Positions 21,739 to 30,120 of a stretch of 32,196 bases of DNA are shown in pieces. Each line of letters starts with the position of its first letter. The stretch's first letter is position 1. The notes beneath the pieces were generated by a model that made no database searches, was not told the origin of the DNA, and saw nothing but the letters and a program-made list of their open reading frames with translations. Location: positions 1 through 32,196 of the IMG/VR virus record IMGVR_UViG_3300034107_000379; one strand, given 5' to 3'. This DNA is from a virus. The translations under genes and the position numbers were made by a program.

Positions 21739-22149
21739 TTATGAGTTGGCCGAAACGTAAGCCGCTTCGGTTGGGAATTTTTTAGTGAACGCGCGAACCG
21801 CTTTCAAGCGATCGAGGCCGGTGGCTGTTCCGATGGCTTGGTTTTTGGCTTCGTGGTAGGAGATGGCTGGGACCTTGACTTCCGGCTCATTGATAGGAGC
21901 GGCAAAGGCAGCAGGAGCAGGAGCGGCGGCGGCGAGGCGAGCTTGCAGCTCGATGTCACTGTTGCCAGCCTGCAACGCTTTTAGATCGGCCTTGAGTTGT
22001 TCGCATTCTGCAAGAACCTTGGCATTGTCAGCGGCAAACTGCGCGGCCACTTCGTCGAACTTAGCGGCAAAGGCGGAGAACTGCTCCGCGATGATGGCGG
22101 AGAAATCAACTTGAGGTTCTGGCGTGGAAGCCACGGGTTCAGTCGGCAT
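21739..22149 (-). CDS. nested scaffold protein with in-frame internal start
   Basis: In the same frame as the protease gene, an ATG at 22149 opens MPTEPVASTPEPQVDFSAII and gives 136 residues of helical coiled coil (EQFSAFAAKFDEVAAQFAAD) and an alanine-rich linker. GAGGA lies 7 nt upstream of this ATG, a far better ribosome-binding site than that of the full gene. In lambda the scaffold Nu3 is made from an in-frame internal start in gene C in the same way. Confidence 0.65.
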   Translation of the reverse strand: MPTEPVASTPEPQVDFSAIIAEQFSAFAAKFDEVAAQFAADNAKVLAECEQLKADLKALQAGNSDIELQARLAAAAPAPAAFAAPINEPEVKVPAISYHEAKNQAIGTATGLDRLKAVRAFTKKFPTEAAYVSANS

Positions 22150-22650
22150 ATCATTTTCCTCGCTGTCAATCTGATCAGCCGAGAACACGCCGTCAGCGTT
22201 GGCTGCGGGTGTGTCTACAAAGTCTGCCGAGTACAATCCGCGCGGGCGGGTCATGTAGTTGCCGCTTTCTTTGTCCAACTCTGGCGCATCTGCTGCAAAC
22301 ATCAAGCTCACGCCAAAAGCTGACGGGATTTCATTGATCATTTCAAGGAGCATCTCTTTTCCGCTGTGCGCCTCGAACAAGGTCAGGTCAGCCAGTAGCT
22401 TGCCTTTGCTGACCCGGAAATTCTCGTAGTAGCCGACCGTGTCCTCGACACTAGAGAAGTGATTGAGCTTTGCCTTTACCCGCCCCTTTTCGATGGCCAG
22501 CGCCTTAAACTTGTTGAGTGACCGCTTGTCCACAAACACCCCATGACCGAGTGCAGGGCCTTCTTGAATCAAGGAAACGCCCATGATGGTGTTTCCTGAA
22601 ACCTTGCCCTGAAAGGCTGCGAACGTCTGAATCTCTTCGGTGACTGGCAT
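21739..22650 (-). CDS. capsid maturation protease with C-terminal scaffold
   Basis: I placed the start at MPVTEEIQTFAAFQGKVSGN, 16 nt after the portal stop; the longer frame is portal shadow. The 303-residue protein has H64 in KLNHFSS and a serine in IPSAFGVSLMF (110-118), the spacing of herpes/HK97-type prohead proteases, then FVDTPAANADGVFS. Residues from about 168 are scaffold-like coiled coil. It would process and then clear the scaffold. Confidence 0.8.
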   Translation of the reverse strand: MPVTEEIQTFAAFQGKVSGNTIMGVSLIQEGPALGHGVFVDKRSLNKFKALAIEKGRVKAKLNHFSSVEDTVGYYENFRVSKGKLLADLTLFEAHSGKEMLLEMINEIPSAFGVSLMFAADAPELDKESGNYMTRPRGLYSADFVDTPAANADGVFSADQIDSEENDMPTEPVASTPEPQVDFSAIIAEQFSAFAAKFDEVAAQFAADNAKVLAECEQLKADLKALQAGNSDIELQARLAAAAPAPAAFAAPINEPEVKVPAISYHEAKNQAIGTATGLDRLKAVRAFTKKFPTEAAYVSANS

Positions 22651-22666
22651 ACACGCCAAACCGATG

Positions 22667-24325
22667 TCAATCAGTGCTACCAGCCTCGGCCTCATCCTCG
22701 GCAATATCTTCGGCTTCGTCCTCTGGTGACTCTTCGTCCTCAATCTCTGGCACGTCCTCCGCTGGCGCAACCGCTGGCGCCGGGATAGCAGGCGCATTAG
22801 GTGCCCGCCGCTCCAGCATGTAAATGGCGGTTGGCAGATCCAGCACGCCGCCAGATGCGTCTTGCACCATCTTGGCGTCCTCGACCAGCTCCATGGCTTC
22901 CGCGCGTAGCAGGCTGCGAATGATGTTGCGATCCTCACCGCGATCCGCCGCAATCTGCGTTTTGCTGATAATCCCGGCCATGGTTTCGTCGATTAGAGCT
23001 TTCGATTCGCGCCCGATGTCGGCGGTGACCTTAGCCGGAAAGCGCCACTCACCGGCATCAAAGTCAGCGACAGCCGGCAGGTGGCCGAGCTGAATACCGC
23101 GAGCGATGACCCGCATGACGATCGGATAAAGGAACTTCTCTTCCAGCGTTAGCTGCGTCATCTCAAACTCCCGCGCAGCCTGCGCCGCTTCCATTCGGAC
23201 CGCTGTGCCTTGGCCTGCCCAAGAATAGATGAAGCCAAACGGCAGCCCAACGGTCAGCCCGGTCGAGCGAACGAGAGTGTCAAGAAACCCGTTAAAGGTC
23301 GGCGAAGGGCGGTTGAAATCGACCGGGTTGAACGATTCACCCTCTGCAAGGTACTGAATGGCGCCCGGTTCCACCTTTTTTAAGCGATCCGCCTCGCTCA
23401 TGTAGTCGCTGTGCGTCGTGTCGAGCGACACATCCTGATCCGCGCTTCCATCCGCATTGTTGATGACGCCGCTGATTGAAGAAAGGTACTTCACTGAGAT
23501 TTTTTCACATGCGAGGATCTCTTGCAGGTCTTTGATGTCGGTGATTGCCGCATCGAACGCCGAGAAGCCCCGATAAGAGTCTAACCGGGTGGGGTCGAAC
23601 AAGTGCAAGAACTCCTGCGCTGGCACTTCGAGCGCCGGCATCATGCTTTCGCCGGTCGTGCTGCGATTGTAGATCCGGTATCGAATCGGCCTGCCCATCG
23701 CGTCGATGACAACGCCCGAAAAGTCCTGCTCGCCCCGCTTGAGCGGTTTAAACGGCTTAGTGTCTGTCCCGTTGCGGTTAGGAACCGAGCCGATGCGGTC
23801 AGCCTCGATGGCCTGTAGCCGGATCGGGCTGATTTTCAGCATTTCGTCCAGCGGAGTCATCGGCACCTCCGACACGATGTAGCCAATGTCACCGTCACGC
23901 TTCATCGATGTCACCCCCAGCCCGGCCAGCACCCGGAAGTGGTGGCGGCGGGTCAGGTCGCAGCTTGCCATCCATCGCTCGACATATGCCGTGATTGCCT
24001 TGTTGGCTTCCTCGGAGCTGGTGCGCGGCACGTATTGCAAGCGGCCCACTGAAAAGGTCCGGTACTTGCGCAGAATCGACTTCACCACGCTGCTGTTCTC
24101 CTCCAGCCACCGCGCTTCCCGGATAAGTGTCACCCGGTCGGTGTGGTTTCGGCTGGAATCAGGCTGATCCAGTGTTTGCCCGCTCGCCCGACGATTGGTC
24201 GATGACTGCGCCCCGACGCGCCAGTAGCCCACCTTGTCGCCTGCCTCTAGCTGCGCCTTCGCACGCTGGCGTTGCAACGCGGTGGCCGGACTGAAGAACC
24301 TGATAGTTTGCTCGATAAAACTCAT
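22667..24325 (-). CDS. portal protein, lambda gpB family
   Basis: The 552-residue protein forms the DNA-entry ring. Features of the lambda-type portal: N-terminal arginine-rich stretch, VLAGLGVTSMKRDGDIGYIV, EADRIG, MGRPIRYRIYNRS, EFLHLFDPTRLDSYRGFSAF, then YSWAGQGTAVRMEAAQAARE before the helical C-terminal part. The last 35 residues are highly acidic (EIEDEESPEDEAEDIAEDEA). It starts on an ATGA overlap with the gpW-position gene. Confidence 0.93.
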   Translation of the reverse strand: MSFIEQTIRFFSPATALQRQRAKAQLEAGDKVGYWRVGAQSSTNRRASGQTLDQPDSSRNHTDRVTLIREARWLEENSSVVKSILRKYRTFSVGRLQYVPRTSSEEANKAITAYVERWMASCDLTRRHHFRVLAGLGVTSMKRDGDIGYIVSEVPMTPLDEMLKISPIRLQAIEADRIGSVPNRNGTDTKPFKPLKRGEQDFSGVVIDAMGRPIRYRIYNRSTTGESMMPALEVPAQEFLHLFDPTRLDSYRGFSAFDAAITDIKDLQEILACEKISVKYLSSISGVINNADGSADQDVSLDTTHSDYMSEADRLKKVEPGAIQYLAEGESFNPVDFNRPSPTFNGFLDTLVRSTGLTVGLPFGFIYSWAGQGTAVRMEAAQAAREFEMTQLTLEEKFLYPIVMRVIARGIQLGHLPAVADFDAGEWRFPAKVTADIGRESKALIDETMAGIISKTQIAADRGEDRNIIRSLLRAEAMELVEDAKMVQDASGGVLDLPTAIYMLERRAPNAPAIPAPAVAPAEDVPEIEDEESPEDEAEDIAEDEAEAGSTD

Positions 24326-24597
24326 AGCGGAAAGGTTGAAAAGTCAGGTTTGAGGCGGTTGGAAATAAGTGGGTACTTGACTGGGTCGAGCTGGTGCATC
24401 CGCCGCATTACAGCCCGCATCAAAGCCATTACGGGAATGCCGCCGTCCGTGCCAGACGCGCGGGTCTCGGACTCACCGCCGCCCGACGTGCTGATCACGA
24501 TGGTGCCCTGCCCTTCGGTCAGCGCCGATAAGCACTGATCGTAAAGAGTTTCGCAATATTGCAGCGAAGCGTAACGTAAAATCGAAGGTCCGCCCAT
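24322..24597 (-). CDS. head completion protein in gpW position
   Basis: A 91-residue frame starts MGGPSILRYASLQYCETLYD, 16 nt after the terminase stop, and ends on an ATGA overlap with the portal start. Between terminase and portal, lambda has gpW, a 68-residue head-completion protein. The sequence has a helix at each end and a glycine loop (VISTSGGGESETRASGTDGG) and could share that role. Sequence similarity to gpW is not obvious. Confidence 0.72.
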   Translation of the reverse strand: MGGPSILRYASLQYCETLYDQCLSALTEGQGTIVISTSGGGESETRASGTDGGIPVMALMRAVMRRMHQLDPVKYPLISNRLKPDFSTFPL

Positions 24598-24613
24598 AAA
24601 GTCACTCAGCCTG

Positions 24614-26422
24614 TCAAGCGTTGACAGCCTCCACGTCGTTTGTGATGATTTCGGCCTGCCCGATGATTTTTTCGATGCAGGCGGCCAGAACCTGCATTGC
24701 CTCCGCATCGAACGAGTGGTTCTCGCCGAGCTTTTTAAAGAACGTCTTGTTTTTGCCGGTCCGCTTGTCCTTTTCGGTGACAAAGACCTCGTTCTGAATC
24801 TCTTTAAAGTACCACTTTGGCGCATTGTGCGCGATCTGCCACGATGCACCCTGGCCTGCGCGCAGCCGATGCAGAACCAGTTTAATGTAGTCGCTTGACC
24901 ACATAATACGGTCACACAAGTCGGCCTGCCTAGCGTTGCGCACCTTGGATCTTGCAAGTCCTACGCCGGAATCGACGTGCTGGATCTGCGAATAAGGACG
25001 TTTGACCGACCGACTGCGACCGGTCCGCTTGTCTAGCAGTGTCCACGTAAAAAACTGCGCCCTGTCGCCCTTCAATGCGATCCAATTATTGGCCGCGCAT
25101 TGCCGGTAAACCTCTCCTTGGTACCGCTCAAAGCCGCAATCGACGAACACGCGCCTGTCGCTAACTTGTAATCTCTTCTGTAGATCGGCAAGTTGCGACC
25201 ATGTATGCAGCTCGCCAGCGTAAAACAGTCGAGATTCTCCGTTCTCAGCCCACAACCGCACGATGACGCGGAAATAGTCGCGCTGCACGTCTACGGTCAT
25301 GTAACGGCGGAACTCTTGATCCCACGGCTCCTCCATCGCGAATCCGCCCGACAAATTGACCTCTTCGGACTGGAACTCCCGCATATCCCAGAACTCGCCT
25401 AGGCGTTTCCGTACAAACTCCGCGAGCGGCGAGTAATCACCCAGTTTTCGCGCGTGTTCGGCCTTCAAAAACTCGCTGGCAATCGTGTCCCACGCAACCC
25501 ACGGAACCGTAAGAGCGTTCCAATGGTAGCTCTTTACGCGCGGGTCAGGCGCCGAGTTTTGATTCTGATAGAACCCGCTGTTTGCTATCTGCCGGCGAAC
25601 TTGCGGCTCGTCCTTGAGGTGGACTTTGCACGAAGGGCACTCGTATCTGACCGTGTTTTTAATGCGCGCGAGGTCGTATTTGCCATCGGCGAGCTTGGCG
25701 CCTTCGCCGTCCCACTTGAGCTGCCCAAGCACCATCGGCCACTTTTCGCCACACGCCGGACAAGCGACGTGCCATTCGCTGCATGATCCGGCGGTGAAGC
25801 TCTCGTAAAACTCGCCACTGTTGTTCATCGGCGTTGAGACGTAAATCCGCTTGGAGTTGCGCGCATCGAACGAGGTTGTGCGCTTGCGTGACTCGTCGAT
25901 GTGCCCGTGCGTCCAGTATGCGGCTTCGTCCCCGATGACGTAGCGCGCAGCTTTTGACTGGAGGTTGTGGATGTTGCTGGCACCCATCACGTACTGGGTC
26001 ATGTGCGCGAACGCCACCGTTCGCTTTTGAATGCTCTTGTCCCCTTTGTTGAGCATTGCCCGCACCGGCTTGCAGTCCAAAATGCGATGCTTAAACCGCG
26101 TGTCCAAGAACTCGTCCGCGTGCTCGTCGGTTTGCAAGTAGAGACACATGTCACCACCTTCTTCCGCGATCAAGTACAACATCGCTCCCTCAGCCAAAGC
26201 GGTTTTCGCACTTTGCACCGAGCACGCGCAGATGATTTCGCGCGTCTCGTGATTCCGCAGCTCTTCAAGCGGCGCCTTAATCCACGGCGAGTTCCGCACG
26301 TCGAATGACCCAAGAATCGGCCCGCGCTCGAAGCGAACGTGCGTTCTCAGCCACTCGTCCACCGGGAGCTTTGGCGTTGGCCGCCAAACCTCCGACATCA
26401 GTGAGTAGATCGAGAATGCCAT
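24614..26422 (-). CDS. terL: large terminase subunit, GpA family
   Basis: The 602-residue motor/nuclease packages DNA. N-terminal signature FERGPILGSFDVRNSPWIKA; Walker A-like SVQSAKTA at 68-75 (K73); Walker B VIGDEAAYW with D165, E166; two CxxC pairs at 221/224 and 262/265 typical of GpA proteins; nuclease-domain acidic residues in TVDVQRD (D378) and FVDCG (D428). It starts on a TGATG overlap with the small subunit. Lambda-type GpA enzymes cut at cos sites; a cos site was not located here. Confidence 0.95.
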   Translation of the reverse strand: MAFSIYSLMSEVWRPTPKLPVDEWLRTHVRFERGPILGSFDVRNSPWIKAPLEELRNHETREIICACSVQSAKTALAEGAMLYLIAEEGGDMCLYLQTDEHADEFLDTRFKHRILDCKPVRAMLNKGDKSIQKRTVAFAHMTQYVMGASNIHNLQSKAARYVIGDEAAYWTHGHIDESRKRTTSFDARNSKRIYVSTPMNNSGEFYESFTAGSCSEWHVACPACGEKWPMVLGQLKWDGEGAKLADGKYDLARIKNTVRYECPSCKVHLKDEPQVRRQIANSGFYQNQNSAPDPRVKSYHWNALTVPWVAWDTIASEFLKAEHARKLGDYSPLAEFVRKRLGEFWDMREFQSEEVNLSGGFAMEEPWDQEFRRYMTVDVQRDYFRVIVRLWAENGESRLFYAGELHTWSQLADLQKRLQVSDRRVFVDCGFERYQGEVYRQCAANNWIALKGDRAQFFTWTLLDKRTGRSRSVKRPYSQIQHVDSGVGLARSKVRNARQADLCDRIMWSSDYIKLVLHRLRAGQGASWQIAHNAPKWYFKEIQNEVFVTEKDKRTGKNKTFFKKLGENHSFDAEAMQVLAACIEKIIGQAEIITNDVEAVNA

Positions 26423-27126
26423 CAGTTTTTGCGCGATCTCCCTCGCTTCTCTGGCTCAGCCGGCGCGATCTCGACTTCCATCATTTCAACGTCCACCTTC
26501 TTCGCCTTAAGTTGCTCCTCGATTTTCACGTAATCTTCGTGTTCCATCTCTCGGAGAATCTTGTCGATGCAGGCAAACAGCCGCTCTTCCGCTTCAGCCG
26601 GCGAAACTCCGCTCACCTCGTAAGCCATCTCCGGCGGAACGCGTTTAATCTTCTCCTTGATCGCATACATGACCGCCCGCACCTGAGCCAGCACCTCATC
26701 AACCGAGACGTACTTCGCCTGTAGAATCTCGATCTGAGTGGCCAGCTTCTGACATTCCAGATGGATCTTGCGTGCCTTAAGCGACGCCACGTCCTGCACG
26801 CCCTCGACGTTGATTGTGTCACCGTCGTTTAAGCGCGTGTACTTACCGCTGGCCAAGAACTGCTGCCGCGCGGCCTTGATCTTTTCGATGTCGTAGCCGT
26901 TCGGCCCTTTAATAAACGCCTCTGGATACTTCTCTTCCCATCGACGCAGAGCTTCAGGCGAAACCGAGTAGAACGCCGCGACATCCTTCAGCGTTTGGTA
27001 TTTCGGCTGAATGGTGCGGCCCTTTAGAAACTCGCTCTCCGCATAGGACAACGGATGACCGGCAGCGACCCGCGCGAGCAGGTCTTGCAGTTTCTTCTGT
27101 GTGTCCTCGGCGGTGGTTGCATCCAT
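26422..27126 (-). CDS. terS: small terminase subunit, Nu1-like
   Basis: I chose MDATTAEDTQKKLQDLLARV, 4 nt after the previous stop. The 234-residue protein has an HTH at about 45-65 (TLKDVAAFYSVSPEALRRWE), as in Nu1-type DNA recognition subunits, a central coiled coil (LECQKLATQIEILQ) and an acidic/basic C-terminal tail (PEKRGRSRKN) that would contact the large subunit. It binds the packaging site. Confidence 0.85.
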   Translation of the reverse strand: MDATTAEDTQKKLQDLLARVAAGHPLSYAESEFLKGRTIQPKYQTLKDVAAFYSVSPEALRRWEEKYPEAFIKGPNGYDIEKIKAARQQFLASGKYTRLNDGDTINVEGVQDVASLKARKIHLECQKLATQIEILQAKYVSVDEVLAQVRAVMYAIKEKIKRVPPEMAYEVSGVSPAEAEERLFACIDKILREMEHEDYVKIEEQLKAKKVDVEMMEVEIAPAEPEKRGRSRKN

Positions 27127-27130
27127 GCTG

Positions 27131-27325
27131 TTATTGATTGCGCATCTCCGCACGGCTGCGCTCGATCAGATCCGCAGCATGTGCCGCGCGACCAGTGCTC
27201 TCGCACCATTCGATCCACTCACGCAAGAGCACGCCGGTGTCACCGAGCCGCTCTTGCGAATCAGCGACCGTCTCTCGTGAGATGTCCATGGTCTGCTGCA
27301 TCCGCTGCGGCACCTCGCCCAGCAT
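27131..27325 (-). CDS. hypothetical small protein before small terminase
   Basis: I place the start at MLGEVPQRMQQTMDISRETV, because AGAGAGA lies just upstream and it clears the previous stop by 7 nt; an upstream start overlaps that gene by 56 nt. The 64-residue protein is helical and polar (WIEWCESTGRAAHAADLIER). Function unknown. Confidence 0.65.
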   Translation of the reverse strand: MLGEVPQRMQQTMDISRETVADSQERLGDTGVLLREWIEWCESTGRAAHAADLIERSRAEMRNQ

Positions 27326-27332
27326 GATCTCT

Positions 27333-27899
27333 CTATCCACTTGCGGCGGTGTCGGTGGCTTCGGGAATCTGCTTTTGGAGTGTCTCATAAATGGTTTGCA
27401 GGAATTGCATGTCTTCTAGTATTTCGGCGATCATCTCCGCATCGAGCGTCTCGATGACGTGCCCTTCGCGCCACCACCGTTTGATGCAGCCGAGCGATGC
27501 CATCAGGTTCTGAAACTTGAGAACGTCGGTCTTGCGCGGCGTTGTCTTTGGAGCGGACTCAAGCCCCATCGCGATCTGGAGTTGCTTGTACTGGCTACTT
27601 CCGGTCTTTTGCAGAGGTGGCTTGTCCGGTGACATCCGCGCGAGCCGCATACACCGATAAACCGCATAATAGTCCCCGGCGCCCACAGCCTGGGTCGCGT
27701 AGGCTTCCCAGTCGTCCTCGTCTACCCCTTCCTTCAGTTTGACGCACGCCTTACCCACCTTCCAAGCGCGTTGGAATGCGGTCTGGCTGATTGTCGATGC
27801 TGTCTGTGCCTCCTCCCGCATCATCGAAAGCTCGACGGCGGCGAAGTCCTCCAGCTCCTTTATGCTGAAGCTATCAAAATTAGGTAGTGCTAGTTGCAT
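27333..27899 (-). CDS. hypothetical helical protein, DUF3102-like layout
   Basis: This 188-residue protein has AFQRAWKVGKACVKLKEGVD ... DDWEAYATQAVGAGDYYAVYR, a pattern like DUF3102-type phage proteins ('G..L..AK...W..W'), though the match is weak. C-terminal half is helical (LDAEMIAEILEDMQFLQTIY). It starts on a TGATG overlap. Role unknown; it may be a regulator. Confidence 0.68.
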   Translation of the reverse strand: MQLALPNFDSFSIKELEDFAAVELSMMREEAQTASTISQTAFQRAWKVGKACVKLKEGVDEDDWEAYATQAVGAGDYYAVYRCMRLARMSPDKPPLQKTGSSQYKQLQIAMGLESAPKTTPRKTDVLKFQNLMASLGCIKRWWREGHVIETLDAEMIAEILEDMQFLQTIYETLQKQIPEATDTAASG

Positions 27900-28099
27900 C
27901 AGGCGTCGCGGCGAAATTTCAATGGGACAGACGAAGTGTCGAGCGTGTAGATCTCGTGAATGTGTTTCCGCATACGCGCGCGCAGCATTGAAGTCGCTTG
28001 AGCTTTTGTGTATGTGCCAAACTCACGCACCTCGCCGACCTGCATTCCTTTAAACCGAGCAACGTTCTTTTTGGGTTCTAGTTGGATTGGTGTGAACAT
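27899..28099 (-). CDS. hypothetical small basic protein
   Basis: A 66-residue basic protein (MFTPIQLEPKKNVARFKGMQ...) with VGEVREFGTYTKAQATSMLR suggesting a nucleic-acid-binding or HTH-like fold. It lies 2 nt from the resolvase stop and overlaps the next start (TGATG). Function not recognised. Confidence 0.65.
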   Translation of the reverse strand: MFTPIQLEPKKNVARFKGMQVGEVREFGTYTKAQATSMLRARMRKHIHEIYTLDTSSVPLKFRRDA

Positions 28100-28101
28100 G
28101 A

Positions 28102-28572
28102 TTAGAGTTGTTTTTCTTGTGCGTAGGCGAGCAGCAGAAGAGCGTCCGCTGTTTTAAGTGTGACCTTGAGGTGTGGGTATCGCCGCTGCGCCTCGGCCTT
28201 GAGTTTGTTCTTCCACTCGGTCGTGCCGCTGGTGTCTCCTTTGGTGCCAAGACGGAAATGCTTTTGCCAGTCTTGCGGCCTGACTAGGATGATTGGCATT
28301 TGCAGCGATACCGCGATACCTCGAACCAAGCCGCAGTTGAATGCGAGCGGAAAGATGGTCGATCCTGGCAGCGCCTTGCCTACGAACTTCGGCACGTCCT
28401 CGATGATAAATTTGAGGTTGTCCCGAATAGAGCAAAGTATATCAGAAAGGTTGTGGATTTCTTCGGCGATTTCTGTGTCGCTACTTGGCATCCCCATGCA
28501 GGAAGGGAGCGCGGCTCCGTCCCAAGCGATGCCGCCGTTTACCCCTGGGTCGATTGCAATGTAAGTGGTCAT
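28102..28572 (-). CDS. RuvC-type Holliday junction resolvase
   Basis: I place the start at MTTYIAIDPGVNGGIAWDGA because it overlaps the previous stop in ATGA. The 156-residue protein has the RuvC core: D8 in IAIDPG, E58 in FIIEDV, D143 in TADALLLLAY, with a basic region (WKNKLKAEAQRRYPHLKV). Phage resolvases of this kind clear branched DNA before packaging, which fits its location just before the terminases. It could also act on four-way junctions during recombination. Confidence 0.86.
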   Translation of the reverse strand: MTTYIAIDPGVNGGIAWDGAALPSCMGMPSSDTEIAEEIHNLSDILCSIRDNLKFIIEDVPKFVGKALPGSTIFPLAFNCGLVRGIAVSLQMPIILVRPQDWQKHFRLGTKGDTSGTTEWKNKLKAEAQRRYPHLKVTLKTADALLLLAYAQEKQL

Positions 28573-29003
28573 GATCTTGGCGCGTCCTGTTCGATGTGTT
28601 GCCACTTGGCATTATGCACTGACTCGTAAATGCGGCGTTGCGGTTGTGGCCGCATCCCGTGTTTGGGTTTGAGGTGGAAACTCTCTAGCGTTTTCTCCAC
28701 CTTCTTACTGAACGCCTGCTTACTGATCCGGTGGCGCTTGGCGATCTGGTCCATGCTCTCCTCGGCCCGACCGATTAGCCCGTAGCAATAAGCGACCGCG
28801 TCCAGTTCGACCATTGGAGTGGCTGAGTCGGCGATGTAGGCGAGAACGGCTGAAATTCCCTTGGCGTAGCTGTAGTGATCGAGGTCCCGCGCTTCCCGCT
28901 CAATCTGGAATCGCACGTACTCGGCTTTGACGATGTCGATGGCCTGCGCCCGGCTCAGATCCGCATGTTGCCGCCACCGCCGCACGATGCGTTCGGCGAG
29001 CAC
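28569..29003 (-). CDS. HTH DNA-binding protein, sigma region 4-like
   Basis: The 144-residue protein starts at a GTG (VLAERIVRRWRQ); the frame stays open upstream for about 20 codons with no better start. A helix-turn-helix at 84-106 (MDQIAKRHRISKQAFSKKVE) resembles sigma-70 region 4 or phage late regulators. It is the first gene of the packaging/late block and lies downstream of two palindromes. A role in late-gene control is inferred. Confidence 0.72.
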   Translation of the reverse strand: MLAERIVRRWRQHADLSRAQAIDIVKAEYVRFQIEREARDLDHYSYAKGISAVLAYIADSATPMVELDAVAYCYGLIGRAEESMDQIAKRHRISKQAFSKKVEKTLESFHLKPKHGMRPQPQRRIYESVHNAKWQHIEQDAPRS

Positions 29004-29287
29004 GTCTTCGGGAGCCTCGACGTACTCGGGAGCTGCTACCTGAAAAACTGGATGATCGGTGTCGATGCGTCAGGATGGCGAAACCCGGCCATAACGCAAA
29101 TAGTTTGCGTAAAAAAACAAATGTAAAAAAATTACATAAACAAGATTTATGCGCGCAAGCGGGAAACCTGCCAAAATGAACACTGCACTAGTATTCTTAC
29201 CCCGGCTGGGGTCATTGACGGCATTTTTTCTAATGGCTATGAATTTTGCGACATTAACTATCAAAACGCCAAACTTTTATGGTTATT
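29004..29287 (-). promoter_or_regulatory. intergenic region with two adjacent palindromes
   Basis: The 284-bp gap between the HNH gene and the late block holds two perfect inverted repeats: ACGCAAA-N3-TTTGCGT at 29094-29110 and ATGTAA-N5-TTACAT at 29121-29137, their centres 27 bp apart. The AT-rich setting suggests operators. I saw no convincing promoter. A 5-bp hairpin (ACCCC GGCT GGGGT, 29199-29212) lacks a T tract. The open frame at 29070-29264 is not convincing. Confidence 0.6.
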
Positions 29288-30061
29288 CTAATGCATTGTC
29301 ATAATCAGCTCAGGCTGATGAGTGATAATCTTGTCTCTTTTAATCCTGTTCTCTTTAACACTCAATGGCCTGAGGTTGGTGTAGTGCCACGCTCTTCGCA
29401 TGTGTTCAATATTGTACACGTCAAAAACAGCTAATGGTTCAATGTGGTCAATATGCCAATAGCTCCCATAATTGTCCCATTTCATTTTGTTGGTAAACTT
29501 TGATTCGATCCATGATGCAAAGAACCCCCAAGTACATCCAATCATTTTGTTCATTCTGTCTACTTTGGTCTCTCTATATCGTTTGAACAAATTACTGAAA
29601 TTACTTCTTAAATTTTGCTTTTGCTTGATTGATGATCTGTCTTTTTGTACACAATTGGCTTTTTTCTTTAGCATTCTTTTATAGTAAGATGCCATTTTTA
29701 ACTCATTACATCGCACCTTTTCTTCCGCGCTCATTTGTTTTCTATATCGACGACCTAAATAGCTTTTATAAGCACTTTGACCCTCTTCAGATTTCCAGAA
29801 CAATTCTTTAGCCTCCAGCTTCATCAGCATGGTTTTTTCATGCTCATACGATTCAAGGATTAAAGCGTTAATATCGTAGACCTTCCTTCCAAAAGCGATC
29901 TTCCAGCTTTCTTTGCGTTTCTTTAAAGTCTTTTCTTTACGTTTCTCGTTCCTTTCTGGAATAGCGGCCCGAGCTTTCACCTGATAGCGATTTCGCATCG
30001 CTTCGTTTTTTGCATACCGTTCTCTATATAAGCGATTGCGTCTCTCTTGCTTGGTTTCCAT
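29288..30061 (-). CDS. HNH endonuclease, homing-type candidate
   Basis: The 257-residue protein starts METKQERRNRLYRERYAKNE. The N-terminal part is basic and helical; the HNH motif is near the end: WHIDHIEPLAVFD (H203, D205, H206), then NLRPLSVKEN (N229, N238). This is the HNH fold used by phage homing and restriction nucleases. The gene is visibly AT-rich compared with its neighbours, a sign of transfer. A start 17 codons earlier (30112) has AGGA close by and is possible; it would add basic/hydrophobic residues. Confidence 0.88.
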   Translation of the reverse strand: METKQERRNRLYRERYAKNEAMRNRYQVKARAAIPERNEKRKEKTLKKRKESWKIAFGRKVYDINALILESYEHEKTMLMKLEAKELFWKSEEGQSAYKSYLGRRYRKQMSAEEKVRCNELKMASYYKRMLKKKANCVQKDRSSIKQKQNLRSNFSNLFKRYRETKVDRMNKMIGCTWGFFASWIESKFTNKMKWDNYGSYWHIDHIEPLAVFDVYNIEHMRRAWHYTNLRPLSVKENRIKRDKIITHQPELIMTMH

Positions 30062-30083
30062 AATTAAAATAAAATAATAATTA

Positions 30084-30112
30084 TTGACTTTTCCCCTCCG
30101 TAAGTGTACCAT
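30084..30112 (+). promoter_or_regulatory. sigma70-like promoter for the XRE gene
   Basis: TTGACT (30084-30089) and TACCAT (30107-30112) are 17 bp apart. Expected transcript start is about 30119, so the message would start at or next to the ATG at 30121, as in leaderless repressor messages such as lambda cI. The promoter lies in the divergent gap with the HNH gene. Confidence 0.5.
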
Positions 30113-30120
30113 TCTTTCCT

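Noticed and set aside
21739-22953. 404-residue version of the protease gene
   Set aside because: The first ~100 residues are an Arg/Pro/Trp-rich shadow of the portal gene; the start 16 nt after the portal stop fits better.
29070-29264. 64-residue open frame in the intergenic region
   Set aside because: It covers the two palindromes, has an odd composition and no recognisable domain or start context.
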